Shown: positions 27,622 through 39,884 of the stretch, one piece after another
Numbering within the stretch: the first letter of the stretch is position 1
How the letters are laid out: each line of letters begins with the position of its first letter
Source of the DNA: Patagioenas fasciata
Taxonomy: Eukaryota > Chordata > Aves > Columbiformes > Columbidae
Assembly (NCBI RefSeq): GCF_037038585.1
Contig: NC_092521.1
Span: 74,983,398 to 75,047,397 of the forward strand
Direction of reading: 5' to 3'
Length of the DNA: 64,000 bases
Translations under genes and position numbers: made by a program
The notes under the pieces: model-generated
Database searches by the model: none
Seen by the model: only the letters and a program-made list of their open reading frames with translations
What the model was told of the DNA's origin: nothing

Positions 27622-27725
27622 CTGTGGGATGTCAGCACAGCTGCACAGCCATCCTGAACTTCCTTCAGGATGGTTTTCCAAAGGTCGCGTTTAGAGCAGG
27701 GATCCATTCCAGAGCTGGGTTCGTC
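27622..27725 (-). CDS. ABCA13: ABCA13 exon J: Walker B acidic pair, D-loop and H-loop
   Basis: 104 coding bases: 34 codons plus two. The acceptor is CTCCTTTAG and the donor is AG|GTAAGA. It starts [20 protein letters not shown], giving the Walker B Asp, the catalytic Glu and the D-loop (SSGMDP). It then encodes [14 protein letters not shown], with the H-loop His in TSHS; the final Ser is split with exon K. All catalytic residues are present. The segment is too short and split to appear as a long open frame. Confidence 0.96.
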
Positions 27726-27981
27726 CTAAAGGAGAAATTAAAATGATGATAGAGCAGCATGGCAAAAACATACTACAGCTCCAGCCCAGCACAAAGAATC
27801 AACAAAACTTGCAATGGAATCATATCTTTTTTTTTCTCTAAAAAAATCTGTGTTTTCAGTAGGTCAGTTAAAAGGCACTCTATTCAGTTCTTTGCTTTAA
27901 CACAATTAGTTTCACATTTAAATTTATAGAAGGCACTTTTTGTTACATAAATTTTATATATAAAAATAATAATATATATTA
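27726..27981 (-). other. ABCA13: ABCA13 intron before exon J, AT-rich
   Basis: Intron edge upstream of exon J in transcript sense. It ends in a TATATA/AATAAT-rich stretch at 27955-27981, next to a CR1 insertion. Confidence 0.6.
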
Positions 27982-28239
27982 TCACAGAATCACAGAATGT
28001 TAGGGATTGGAAGGGACCTCAAAAGATCATCTAGTCCAATCCCCTTGCCGGAGCAGGAGCACCTAGATGAGGTTACACAGGAAGGCGTCCAGGTGGGTTT
28101 TGAATGTCTCCAGAGAAGGAGACTCCACAACCCCGCTGGGCAGCCTGTTCCAGTGCTCTGTCATCCTCACTGAGAAGAAGTTTCTTCTCAAATTTAAGTG
28201 GAACCCCTTGTGTTCCAGTTTGTACCCATCACCCCTATA
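27982..28239 (-). mobile_element. CR1 LINE 3' fragment
   Basis: Begins TCACAGAATCACAGAATG at the left. The minus-strand reading includes [20 protein letters not shown] and [20 protein letters not shown], the usual CR1 ORF2 C-terminus. It is inserted in AT-rich sequence and is 5'-truncated. Confidence 0.9.
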
Positions 28240-29456
28240 ATAATTATAAATATACATACATATGTTTAATTATATATACACATATCCTCTTTTTAAATAG
28301 GAGAGACTTGCGGGTATTATTCCTCACTTTCTGGGAGGGTTTGGTGCCTGTTTCTCCCCTACATGCACATCTGCCATGAGTACAAGCAGGTGGAGAAGAA
28401 GTTCTGTAACTCCCGGCTGCCTGTACTGCCCATCCCACAGCCAGATATAGATACCGTGTTTGGATTCAACATACTCCAGTAGTTACTCTGAGTCTCTTTG
28501 AGAGGAACTCTCACACACGGTGGAGAGAATCCATAGGATTAAATAACAAGCCAGTCAGTGCTGTCTGGTGCAAACCACCTGACAAACCAATTTCCCACTT
28601 GGATGGCTGTCATGGAGAAAGAAGCGAGGCTATAAAAACAACATTTCCCCTTCCTATCTAATCCTGTTGTTCTCACTAAATCAAATTTTGATTTCATATG
28701 CTTGTGGAAGCAAAAGGAATTATACCTGATTGTCAAAAGCCAGTCTATGTCAGTATGAAACTAGGCAGAAGGAAACCCTTACAGTTCTTTTTTATACTGT
28801 AGAACTTCATAAGGGGCGTCAGTACTTATTAGGGTGGTATAGTATGGCCTTGGCCAATATATTTGCATCAAGGAATCCCAGCTGAAACCTAGAATCAAAG
28901 TTCTCAAGAAAAAAAGTGAAAAAACATACAGTTTGACATTTATTTTGGTGCTTAGCTGCCAATGGTAGAGGTGAAAAATAATTCAATTCAGTCTCCTATT
29001 ATCTATGGTAGCTAACAAAGAAAACTTAAAAGGAATACAAATAAAGCAACCCAGACTACTAATTAAATTAATAGCTACGATCTATGCAATCTAGGAGCAA
29101 ATTCAATGGTTTACATTGGTGTCTTTGCTTTCAGACCAAAATAAAGCTTTTAAAATACTGAATAACTCCTTTAGAATCTGCTAGCTTTCTAAAGCCAGCC
29201 AAATATTTTTAATAAGTTGACGTGTTTAGATATTCTTCTTTCCTCTTGTTGTTACATACACAATAGTCAATGCCCTGCAGCAAGAGGCAAGTTGAAATGG
29301 ATACTTACAGTAGCATGCTATCATAAAGACATTAAAAAACAGCTGGAGTGTTTTCTAAGATCAGGAAAAAGCACTGATTTAAGATTATCTCTGTCTTAAA
29401 TTTTATCTGGTTCTATTTAGCCTGCAATCTATTGCTGGAAGCACTGGATTCCCTCC
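28240..29456 (-). other. ABCA13: ABCA13 intron between exons I and J, middle
   Basis: Unassigned intron sequence up to the solo LTR. TA-rich around 28245-28285. Confidence 0.6.
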
Positions 29457-30052
29457 TGTCCTGGTTTTGTTAAAAAAAAAGTTTCTCTTTTAGTGAATTT
29501 TGCCTGCCAGCTAAAGCCTTCATATTAGCTGCATTTTCCTGGAAAACCAGATACATGTTTTGGTAAACATAGCAATGGAGTGCAAACTTATTGATAAGGA
29601 CAGATTCACATCTCGCAAGAGGGACAATGAGAAACTGGTGACCAAGAAACTGACCAACTATGTATAGCATTCCATTCACGTGAATACTTCGTATAAAAGT
29701 GGGAGATCCCGAGGATCGTCCCTGCGAACTGAGGCCTAGTGAGAGACTGAATCCAGCTCCGGTTGGCTGCAGAGTCCAATCCAGGACTTTGGGTGCTGGC
29801 TCTGCAGTTGCTCAGACTTTCAAGATTGGTTTTGTATATTTTGTATTATTTTCTCTATTCTTATTAGTAGCATTAGTAAAACATCTTTAACTTTTCCAAC
29901 TCTCTTCTCTCTGTCCTTCTTTCCCTCCCAATCGCCTGTCCTGAGTGGGAAGGGGGGAGAGGGAGGGGCAAAAGGGGGAAGTGGTGGGGAGAGGAGGTTA
30001 ACAATACATCTGCCAGGGTTTGATTGTCACCCCGCAATCCTAACCCTCGACA
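29457..30052 (+). mobile_element. Solo LTR of an endogenous retrovirus (ERVL-like), 596 bp
   Basis: Starts TGTCCTGGTTTTG and ends CCCTCGACA, i.e. TG...CA ends. It is flanked by a perfect 5-bp direct repeat CCTCC (29452-29456 and 30053-30057). A TATA box (TATAAAA, 29692-29698) lies centrally, with a G-rich segment at about 29948-29995. There is no internal retroviral sequence, so it is a solo LTR left by recombination. TGTCCTGGTTT starts and 5-bp duplications fit avian ERVL-type LTRs. It lies antisense to ABCA13. Confidence 0.88.
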
Positions 30053-30957
30053 CCTCCCAACTCTGTGAAGCAGATTCCCTTCCTTTGACAGTTCTGAAAG
30101 GTTTTTTCCACTGTTGACCCGGTTTAGCTCTTCCCAGCCACGGCTCAATAAAGGGATGATCAAATTTCTCCAGTGAAACAATTTGTTCCCAAAGATTCGT
30201 GATTCACTGATCTTCAATACAAAAGGCATTGTTTAAACTGGAAAGGCCAGTTTCAGGCCTAAATGAACAGTAGGATGAAAGCACCAAATCAACATGTGAT
30301 AAATAATTCAAACAAATATCATTCAGGGGCACTAGACTGATTGTGTGATCTGTAAATCAAACAAAAATGTAAGAACTAGCCTGGTTTATGAAGTATGATG
30401 TAACAAGAAATATTAATATCCTGAAAAAGATGGGTCAACAATTAAAAACACCAAGTTACTAATTAAAATAAGAACCTCCCTTCTTAAGGAAGTTAGTAGA
30501 ATTGGTCATATATTTTTCTCTTGTTACATACGAAGTAGAGATTACATAAAGCACTAAAAAATTTTACATAAAATGATGTTTTCTTCTTCTAGATAAAGAA
30601 ATCTTTTTTAAAAATTACATAACCAGTTGGGCCATGAGATGCTACAATAACATTTGTGTGTTTTGAGGGACCTTTTTTTCACTGCTTAACCACTGACCCA
30701 AGCAAAACAAAACAAAACAAACAAAAAAAAAAAAAACACACATACACAAAAAAACACCTTTACTTTCTATTTTTGTGAGCATTGGACAATAAAATAAGTG
30801 GTGTACATGCAGCAGAACAAGGGGGACAGTTGTACATCCATGTATTAATTACTTCCTGACTGACCAGAAAACTACTTGATTTTCTTTAGAGCAACATACA
30901 AGACAACAAAATTCAATGTAATCCGTTTATTGTAGGTGCAATATTGCCTTTACTCAC
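30053..30957 (-). other. ABCA13: ABCA13 intron between LTR and exon I
   Basis: Unassigned intron sequence. It has an A-rich CAAAA/poly-A tract at about 30703-30735. Confidence 0.6.
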
Positions 30958-31092
30958 CAGTAAAAGTATTTGTGGCTTACCAACTAAAGCCACAGCAGTA
31001 GAGAGCTTCCTCTTTGTGCCAGCACTGTATGTTCTCACCAGCTGGTCAGCATGGGCATTGAGGTGTAACCGGTTAACAAGGTCCTCTGCAAC
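30958..31092 (-). CDS. ABCA13: ABCA13 exon I: NBD2 signature motif and start of Walker B
   Basis: 135 coding bases, 45 whole codons. The acceptor is AAACCACAG and the donor is CTG|GTGAGT. It encodes [36 protein letters not shown] and VGKPQILLL. The ABC signature is YSAGT at about residues 22-26 of the exon (codons AGT GCT GGC), where other ABCA proteins I remember have YSGG. The hydrophobic beta strand of Walker B (QILLL) ends exactly at the exon border; its Asp-Glu is on the next exon. The open frame runs past the donor, but that part (VSKGN...) is intron. Confidence 0.95.
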
Positions 31093-31885
31093 CTGTGGTT
31101 TAGAAATTTGAGGGCCAGAAAAGATGAGCCCAATTAGGTGACATTTGTTTTTAGATGGGAAGAACTCCTTGTTCGTGCATATCAAACAAATGTACATGTT
31201 TCCTTATGTACCCACATTTGCTGCATATTATTACTTTTGAATCTGAGACACATACAAAAAGCTTCTCCAGGACCCCTTGAATGTCCACAAAGCATAATGA
31301 TTTTCTTACATACAAAATTTGGCTGTGTCATTGCTTGTAACCATCATTTGCACTCATTTTGTGTTGATGGGTCAATGATCTAAAATGTTCCTCATTTCAC
31401 CTCATTCTCTGGTGTTTATTTGATCAAACATCTTAGTCACTGAAAATTCAGGGGATAAAATTCTACATCAGCCACAAAAGAGATGGAAATAGCAAAAAAG
31501 TAAGTTGTAGGTTGAGGATTTAGAGTTTCTTGAAGACAAAAGGTAACTTACGGTTAAATTAATATACCTTTCTGATAATTGAGAGCAGGAAACTGACCCT
31601 GTATCTTGTTTAGTTGTAATTGCTTAAATAATTATGTGTGATCTGAGTAAGCTGGGCAGGCACATGAGCACAGCTGGAGAAAACACTCATGCTGTCCTCT
31701 ATGGCCTTTCTTCTTTACCTGCCAGATTCAATCCTAATGTGCAATGCTTCCTGAAATACTGGTGCCAGAGGATTTTAAATGTAGCAAGACCCTTGCTCCA
31801 CGTGTATTGGCTGTCACTGCTGGCCCATCCAGGGGGACCCCATGCAACAACATGACGGACACAGTAGCGACTTCTCATTGCAGAG
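31093..31885 (-). other. ABCA13: ABCA13 intron between exons H and I, 3' end
   Basis: Unassigned. From about 31640 on, base composition is less AT-rich and leads into a CR1-like tail, so this may be part of an old element. Confidence 0.5.
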
Positions 31886-31940
31886 CAGTTGGACCAAGTG
31901 ATTTCTGAAGGTCCCTTCCAACTCAAACTATTAAATGATC
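31886..31940 (+). mobile_element. CR1-like 3' tail remnant
   Basis: AGTTGGACCAAGTGATTTCT then GAAGGTCCCTTCCAACTCAA matches the conserved end of avian CR1 3' UTRs, here with a decayed terminus. It is only about 55 bp; it could also be the CR1-derived tail of a SINE. Confidence 0.6.
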
Positions 31941-32240
31941 TTCTGCACATCACTGCCAGACGCACCCTTGCTAAGCAGCAGGTGTTTAGCGGCGCATTGC
32001 TGGGTGGCTGTATCGTATCAAGGGGCGATCAAATTTGTGATAGAGCCAGTATGGCTTCAACCTCGACGTACCATAGGAGATTCTTATAAAACAAGTAGTT
32101 GCATGGTACGCTATTGCCTGAGATCAACTGCCACAGTATGTCCAGCAGCATAGTGCATTCCTTTTGCTCCCTGTGTACTACCTTCAGCAAAAAGCAAGGA
32201 AGGACCAGAAGGATTAGTCAGATCAGATGGACAGTCTCCA
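31941..32240 (-). mobile_element. Possible LTR-derived remnant, CpG-rich
   Basis: A CpG-rich island in AT-rich intron. On the minus strand it holds a TATAA-like site, a GGTACGTCGAGG stretch and CTTGATACGATAC, which resembles the R-region (GATACAATAAACGCC) of avian alpharetrovirus/ERVK-type LTRs. No TG...CA ends or target duplication were found. An alternative is a decayed gene copy: a minus frame reads AEGSTQGAKGMHYAAGHTVA, with stops beyond. Identity unproven. Confidence 0.3.
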
Positions 32241-35200
32241 ATTAATTCAGAAAATCCAACAGAAAAAAAAAAATCAGTAAACAATATTGTGAATTGATAG
32301 TCACTATCCATTTCAAATGAACTGACATAAGCATACTAATGTTATCTTTTGGTTTGGTTTTTGTTTTGTTTTATTTTTAAGACAGTTTATGCAAACTGTT
32401 GGGAAATGACCAAGGTATTCATGATCCTTTTACGAAGATTTTTCAGTGCTACATATAAAACTAAGAGACATTTTCGAGAGCAAGTTCTCTGTAAGCAGGA
32501 ACAATGCTGCAGTGGTGAGAATCTGGAGTATTCTATTGTGGATCCTGGCACTGGTATTAATAGTGTCCTGTGTTCGGTGTACCTTAATGTGTAACCTGAC
32601 AGCAATGCATGTTCTCAGACAAAAGCTGTATTTCATAAACATTGCTCTGACTACATTAAAAGCAGATAGTTTAAAAAAAAAAAAAAAAAACAAACAACAC
32701 AACAACAAAAAACCAACTAATTAACATCCATTAAACCACTCATGGGTAATTTTACACTGAAAAGTTCAAGTCTTCTGCTATTTCAGAGTTAATTCACAGT
32801 GGTTTACTTCAATTTCGACACTGGTGCTGCGTATCAGAAGTGCTGCAAATTCAGACATTCTGTGGCTTTAGAAATGGCCAAGCATCTAAGCTGTATTCTG
32901 ACATATAATAGCTGAGCTTGTTTGGTTGGTTGGTTGGTTGTTGTTTGCTTTTACTTCCAAACAGAGGTTTCATTATATAATACAAAAAAAATGGTCTTTA
33001 AAGTGAACAACTCTAAAGCATATGGTCGACTCTGCTAAAGGGACTTGACTTTATTACTACTGGGAACGTGGTATTATCGCCCTATAAATGCACCAACCAT
33101 ATACATAGAATTGCACAGAAAAGCACATAAAAATTAATACCAGAAGGTGAAAAAATATATGATCTCTTGTTTACACCAAAATTAACATGGATTGCAAGCT
33201 ACAACAATAAACAATAAGGAAAGGAGGACTTTGTATTAATCACAGCTGAAATGTAGTAAAAGCTATCCTTCAGCTATGAACAGAACCACTATTTCTAAGA
33301 CCACTTTTAAGTATTATAACAGAACTCTTAGTCTAAGTCAGCAGAGCGACATTCTTTGAAAGACACAATGAATACTGCACAGGGAAGAAGTTAAAAAGCC
33401 AAGAAATAGTGCCAGAGAGAGAAGAAAAAAAAATTAGTAAGCTAAGTCTTATTGTAGTCTGTAGCCACCAAGGAGACAGAATTATGTATCAAATATGAAC
33501 AGACAGTTTAAATGCACTACTAATGCACTACTGCAACACTAAAAAGAAATGACTTTGCAAGATTTACAGTTCTACACGCAGAATCTTCCCATTGGGAGCA
33601 TTCAGCATTCAGTGCACAGATACTCATGACTATGCCATTTCCTCTTTTGTACAAGGATAGAAAGCCTGGCAATTCCTCTGCTACGGGAATTTTGCAAAAC
33701 AAGGTTTAATTTAGGTAAAAAAAAAAAGAGGAGTGGGAATTATCCCATAGTGCCCACTTTGCTGTTGCTTTAAATGTATAAAGCTTCCAAGATCAACCTT
33801 GCAGATCATTGCAGTGCAGACCACAACCTGGCTTGATATCTAGATAAGCTTCTTTGGTGCAAAATATATCAAATAAGAGCAGATTTGGAGCTGAATCACA
33901 CCAGCAACATAAAGGCAGAAGGATTACCCAGCTTTCTTACTCCTAATGATTTCCCAGCTTCACCTAAAAAATCTCCTATTCCTGCTATCCTTCTCAACCC
34001 TTGCATTTCAAAGGAGCACTGCAGAGCTTACTTCAGCAAACAGAATATATAGCTCATACTTCTTTCAAGAGATTACCCCAAAACTTGTTCTTATTTCTTT
34101 AATGTAAATCATAAGATTTCCAGTCATAACTGTCTTAGCTTCATCAACGTGACCTAAACAACAACGAAAATGTAATTTGAATGAAAGTAGAAATATTATG
34201 TATTAGGTGTATTACGGAGGAGCCTACACATCTCCATTATAACTAATTTATGTGTATAAAGAGTGGTATCTTGTGGTTTATATGTATACTATAAAGTAAA
34301 AATGAAAATCCCTCTTAAAATACCTTAAATGGAATTCAGAGTTGAATATGTGACAAATCTTCAGGTACACAAAATTATGCAAGAGATTTACAATTCTAAT
34401 GGTTTCCTTCCTTTAGTGAATGTGAGATATATACACAAGCAGCTTCTCTTCCTCCTTGTCATATTCATCATGGTGTTCTATTTCTGGTTTCAATTACTTT
34501 CAGCAGTGAAGAGTGAGGAGATACATCATTTAGCAAGTTGGTAACATTGAGGTAAAATTAAAAGACACAGGGATATTTGCAAATGTGTATATTTTGAGAG
34601 CGCTGGAACGATAAAATGTTTTACATCTAGTCATGGCTCTAGTAATGTTTCTAAACTCCTTCTTTTCTTTCGCCTACATAAATCTAGACTATAACAGACT
34701 TTACATCTATCAGCTAACAATTTCCAATATTCTTTAAGATTATTTACTTTTCCCTCATCAATTTTAATATCTTTAGCAAAAGTTATTTCTCCCCAAATTA
34801 ATTTGGACTAGTTTCCCTAGCTTTGGAATAGGCACTGGAATGAGCCCTTCAATCTGTAAAATCTAACTCAAATCCTTCTATACTTTGTGCATTTCCTAAA
34901 GACTACAGTGATTCCAGGAGACGCAGTAAGGTAACTTGAATTTTTGCACACATATTGATATTTGCGAGAGTAAAGTCTAAAGTAGACATGGCAGACACCA
35001 GGCAGCCAAGAGGCAAATCCACATCACTGAAAAACAATAAGTGGTGCTAATTATGTAACCACTAATGCTAATGCTTTACTACCCTCTCAAAATTACCATT
35101 AATATTCAAATAAAAAATTTAGTGGCACTGAGAGTTTTCAGTTAATGTGTCTTCCAGAATAACTTGGGAGTAAGCAAAGATGCTATCCATTAGAAGACTA

Positions 35201-38200
35201 GAAATGTGATGATAGCGTGACTATCCTGACTTGAAAGGCTGTATACACGGTGTATTAATTTTACATCATTTCTGACAAAATAAATGATATATAAATTATT
35301 GATGTTTTATTTTGAACATATCTGCATAAAGCAAAACTGACCTAATACTGAATGTGTATTATACCTAGTACAAATGATAATAAGCATGGGATGAATTCTG
35401 GAGTCATCTGAAAAATAACTATACACTTCCAAAATGGCCATTCAAAGTGTCAGTTTCAGAATAAATGAATGCAGTGTAGTCTGAATATCCCAAATCACAA
35501 TCCATCATCAATTCCACACCAAATGTTATTAATTCTGCTTCAGAATAAACTCAGTATTGATAGATTTCTTACATTAGGAAAGCATATACTCATCGAAATC
35601 TTCTAGGGGAAAATAGTTCATTATCCCAGAATCTCATAAAACTGTACACACCAATTCTGCTTGAGGTCCAAAAAATGTAAGCATGCAAAGAATAAATGAA
35701 TTTAGAAATTCCTGTTTCTAGCAGCTATAGAATATAACATGTAAGGAAGTCAATGAGATTCCAAAGTCAGTGCAGTCTTCATAGAGAGTTAACATAAAGA
35801 GAAATCACACTGACATCCTGGGAAGTTGCCTCTGAAGTCCTGATGAAGCTTGTTTTGAGATTTGCAACACAAGTTTTGTTGGAAATGGGAGATGTCATTT
35901 AATGTTGTGTTAATATTGTATAATTTTTACCAAGCTGCATATTGTCTTTTGGAACAAATTCAGATGCTGAAACTTGATGCATCAAAGAAAACAAAAAAAA
36001 ACTAATGTAAAATACTATATTAAATTACTGTTTATCTAAATAGACCAAAAGCTCTAACTTTTCCAGTTAAAAAAAAAAAAAAATCTTTTAGACCAGGTTT
36101 GAGAAGTAAAATAAAACTTCACATTACATGAAGCTTAACATTGATAGACAACAACCCATTTTTCTCCTCCTTTCCCATTCTGTTAATTACTGTTTTGGAA
36201 CATTAAGTGCACTCAACTTTATGTCAGGCTCTTGACTCCTGCTGTTGATAAATCTGCCTAGCACAAGATTTGATCCTTGAAGGTAGTGCTTCAATAGATA
36301 ACTTCAGCAGCAACAAAGCCTGGAAGTCACCTGCCTGCTTACCAACTTATTAAAAAACAAAGAGAATGTATGTTTCTTTCCACATCAAAACCATGTAGGC
36401 TTTAGAATATATGCATGTGTGTACGTTAGCATAAACACTGGTAAACATTCAGAGGCAGGCTGGGAATGCTGTATCATAGGCAGGAGAGAATGGGAAAATA
36501 ACAGCTTACATTTCTATACAACTGCTATTCCAAAACATTCCCAGACCTTATTTTCTTTGCAGGAAACTAAAATTCAGAGTTTCTCCAGGCACCAGCCATT
36601 TCTGAGTTGAAACACAGCAGCTGTTCAACACTTGACAGCAATCCCACACAGTTGGAAGGGCCCACAGACAAAAACATTTCTTTTCCTCTGAGATAGCTGC
36701 ATTTCAGTTTTTGATGAAGGTAAACTGGAGGAACTAAATATTATTTGCAAGAGCTCTTTGATGCCTTAATCGTAAGCATATGGCGACAAAGTCTGTTCGT
36801 CAATCTCTGCAGACAAAACATTTGGACAACTGAAAGTGAGAACGGTTTCTGTATCACAAATGTGAAACTAAGGCATAGAAGGCTGCCTATAAAGAACAGT
36901 CTAAGTCTACACACCTAGATTATCTATGGTCCAGGATAATAGGAAGATTAACATTTCTCTTCTCCTAGTGTATCACAGAAATATAACTCATCTCTAAATA
37001 ACGCAGAATAGATTTTGACCCACTTCAAGCAGGACCCGTACGTGAATTACCACATCAGTTGAGGAACTGTTCCTCCAATGGTTTTGAGAACTGCCATTGC
37101 AGTACCTGTGTACTGATTGCCCAGAGAATAGCTGGGTCTGATACATAAAGTAGATGCTCTTAGGTACACCAATTATTCATAAATACTTCTGCATTTGAAA
37201 TGGGATTTATAAACGCCAGATATTTCAGAGAGAGCATTTTTCTCACATTATCTACAGAGAAAGTATATGAAGCCAGGTTACCCTTGTGGCTCCTCACCAA
37301 ATACAGACAGGAGACAGCATTTTCATTAGTGTTCATTTACATATGCAGATGCAGAAAGACACCCTGCAGGCACAGCATAGAAATCTGTTGGTATCGTACT
37401 ACTCATCGCAATCTGGAAAGCCTCCCGGGCACCTGAGAAAATCTCAGTGTCATATGGGACATTTTAATTACGGAATCTGGGTCTGTAAGCACACCGCAGA
37501 TCTCTCTCCATCCTCAAGCTTCCACATAGCTCCTGATCCTGCTCCTCATCCTCCAAAAAACAGCTGCTGCTGGGAGGCCAGATGACTTGAAGGAGTCACA
37601 AATCAAGCAGTGATAGCAGGATTCATTTGCACATGCACACACACACAGACACACTCTCCTCCACTACCTGGTGTTGACAGGACCTGGCAGAGTGTAAGAT
37701 TAAAGCATTAACAGCCCATTTTAATGCATGGATCAGTTCACACTTCTCAAAACTGTTGTCTCCAGCTGTCTGCAGTTGAAGTATTACCAATAAGAAGGTG
37801 TCTGTCGGTGCCACCTGAACAGCTTTTTCTCACATCTGTGAGTACTAAAATAAAATAATAGCTAAGGATTTTGTGAATCCAGGAGTCCAAAAGATAGCAC
37901 AGCGCTAAACACCCTACTCAGCTCTCACTCAAAGATACCCATCTTGGCAAGTTCAAGGCAGTTATAAAAGCAACTCTTCCAATAAGGATGATGCAATTAT
38001 TTTAACTGTGGGGAAGTCCTCCTTATCTTACATCATAAGCTCGGTCCTCCTCCATTTCTCCCTCAGAGGATCACCATCCACCTGGGTTTACGTGCTTCAG
38101 CCTATTCACAAGTTGGGAGTACGCTTACTCTGTGCTCTGGAGTGAGCTTGCTGAGAGTAACACTGTATGTATATGACCCAAAGTATGTGAGTTAAGCGAG

Positions 38201-39884
38201 TTCCACAAAATTTAATTAAAACTATGCATTTCTATCATTCAAGCGCTTCTGAAATTTCCATCCTTCTTAAGGTGTCTTAAAAAATGCTTCATTTATAGTA
38301 CATACTGTACCATTTGGACATGTGCACTACGATAACATATTTTCTTGTGAACATGATAAGACAGAAAAGAATAAAAGCCATGTTTAGAGCATTTTAAGAG
38401 CACTGCTGCAAAGTTAAACAATCAAACTTTGATTCCTGTTTTAAATTACACTTAGAAGCAGAAGCATTCAATAACATATGTAAGAGGTATGGTTATTTAA
38501 CACCTTTGCAAATGATTACAAAGCTCTAGAAGAGATGCCAGAATCTCCTGCCATCTTTGTGTCTATTAAAGTGCCATGATAATAGCTGCTAGTTATGATA
38601 GGCTTTTAGCCCAACTGTTAGAGAGGAGCTGTCACTTCATGGAGAAAACAGGTAATTACAGTTGGGGGATTTAGTGCAATAACAGTTATCCCTTAATATA
38701 TTTCCTTTAGATAAAGGGAAACATACTCAAATTTTCAGTACTTTGCTAGTACTCAGAAGCAAAAACTACCACTGATGAGTTATGAAGTGCAAACAACTAA
38801 ATAAAAGACTGCATGATGATTTCTAAGCAGTCAGCAAGAAATGTACAGTTTAAACAGTCAGTTAGAAGTCCAGTCAGGCAGGATACTGCCCAAAAGAAGA
38901 GGCAAAGACTTGTAAGATTTTGTTATTTCCCCTAGTCTCTCACCCAGAAACACCCAAATGATTAGTTTAAAACAGGAAAAAAAATCAAAATATTGCCTGT
39001 CCTGGTGCTATTATTGGGGCATGATGGCAGTTATTTCTGAACATTCAATGTGCCATTGCAGGAATCATACCTTTTTATGGAATAATACCTAGCTCCTGGG
39101 GGAAAAAAGGCTGCAAAGAATCAGAAGGTGGCCCTCTCAGATATAGATAAGGAACCGACTGTAAACCCTTTAGCAATAGATATTTCAGTTACATGCAGTT
39201 TTGGTTCTGGAAAAAGGAAAAGGAAGACAACAGGCAGCATTCTGGAGGTCACAAGGACAATCCTAGAGCCATGGGAACTATGTGGGACTAATATATACAG
39301 CAGGAATGACAGACACAGATTTCATATTGCACTCCAGTTGTCTTAGGTTAAGAGAGATGCAGACAAGCACAAGAGGCTGAGCTGTTCAAGTCCAGGCCAA
39401 ATCAGAAACATCCATCTGCAGACACAGAAAATATCCCGCATTTTACACTATATCCATTTGGTATTTAATTTCTGGTATTGGCTGACTGGTTGCCTCATTA
39501 CAGAAAAGGAGCATTGTTTGCTGCTCAGCACAGCTACATCTGTATTCATGAATTCAAAACCTTTCACTGACATTCCCAGATGTTGTCATTTTCTATGTTA
39601 GTAAGCTCTCAAAGCATTTTGTGACATAGGTTTTGTCTTTTCTCCTTGGACAACCCCAGGCCTGGTTTGGCAGCTGCAATATCTTAGGGACTGCTCCAAG
39701 CAGGCAGTTTGAATGCAGTCACCATCCTGTGGAGTTAAAGACATTTACTGGCAGAATGATGACAGTTGTCTTCTACACACCCAGATGTTTGGTTTATTTA
39801 TATAATCATTCAACAATTTTTATTTCCTTCAGAGTTTAATCCTATCTCTGAAGCAAAGAGTTTTTCAGAGGTATATGACTCAGA
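32241..39884 (-). other. ABCA13: ABCA13 intron between exons H and I, middle
   Basis: About 7.6 kb of intron with no recognised element apart from simple repeats: poly-A at about 32671-32690, TTGG units at 32922-32940, poly-A near 36069. Short open frames here have no recognisable content. Confidence 0.6.
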
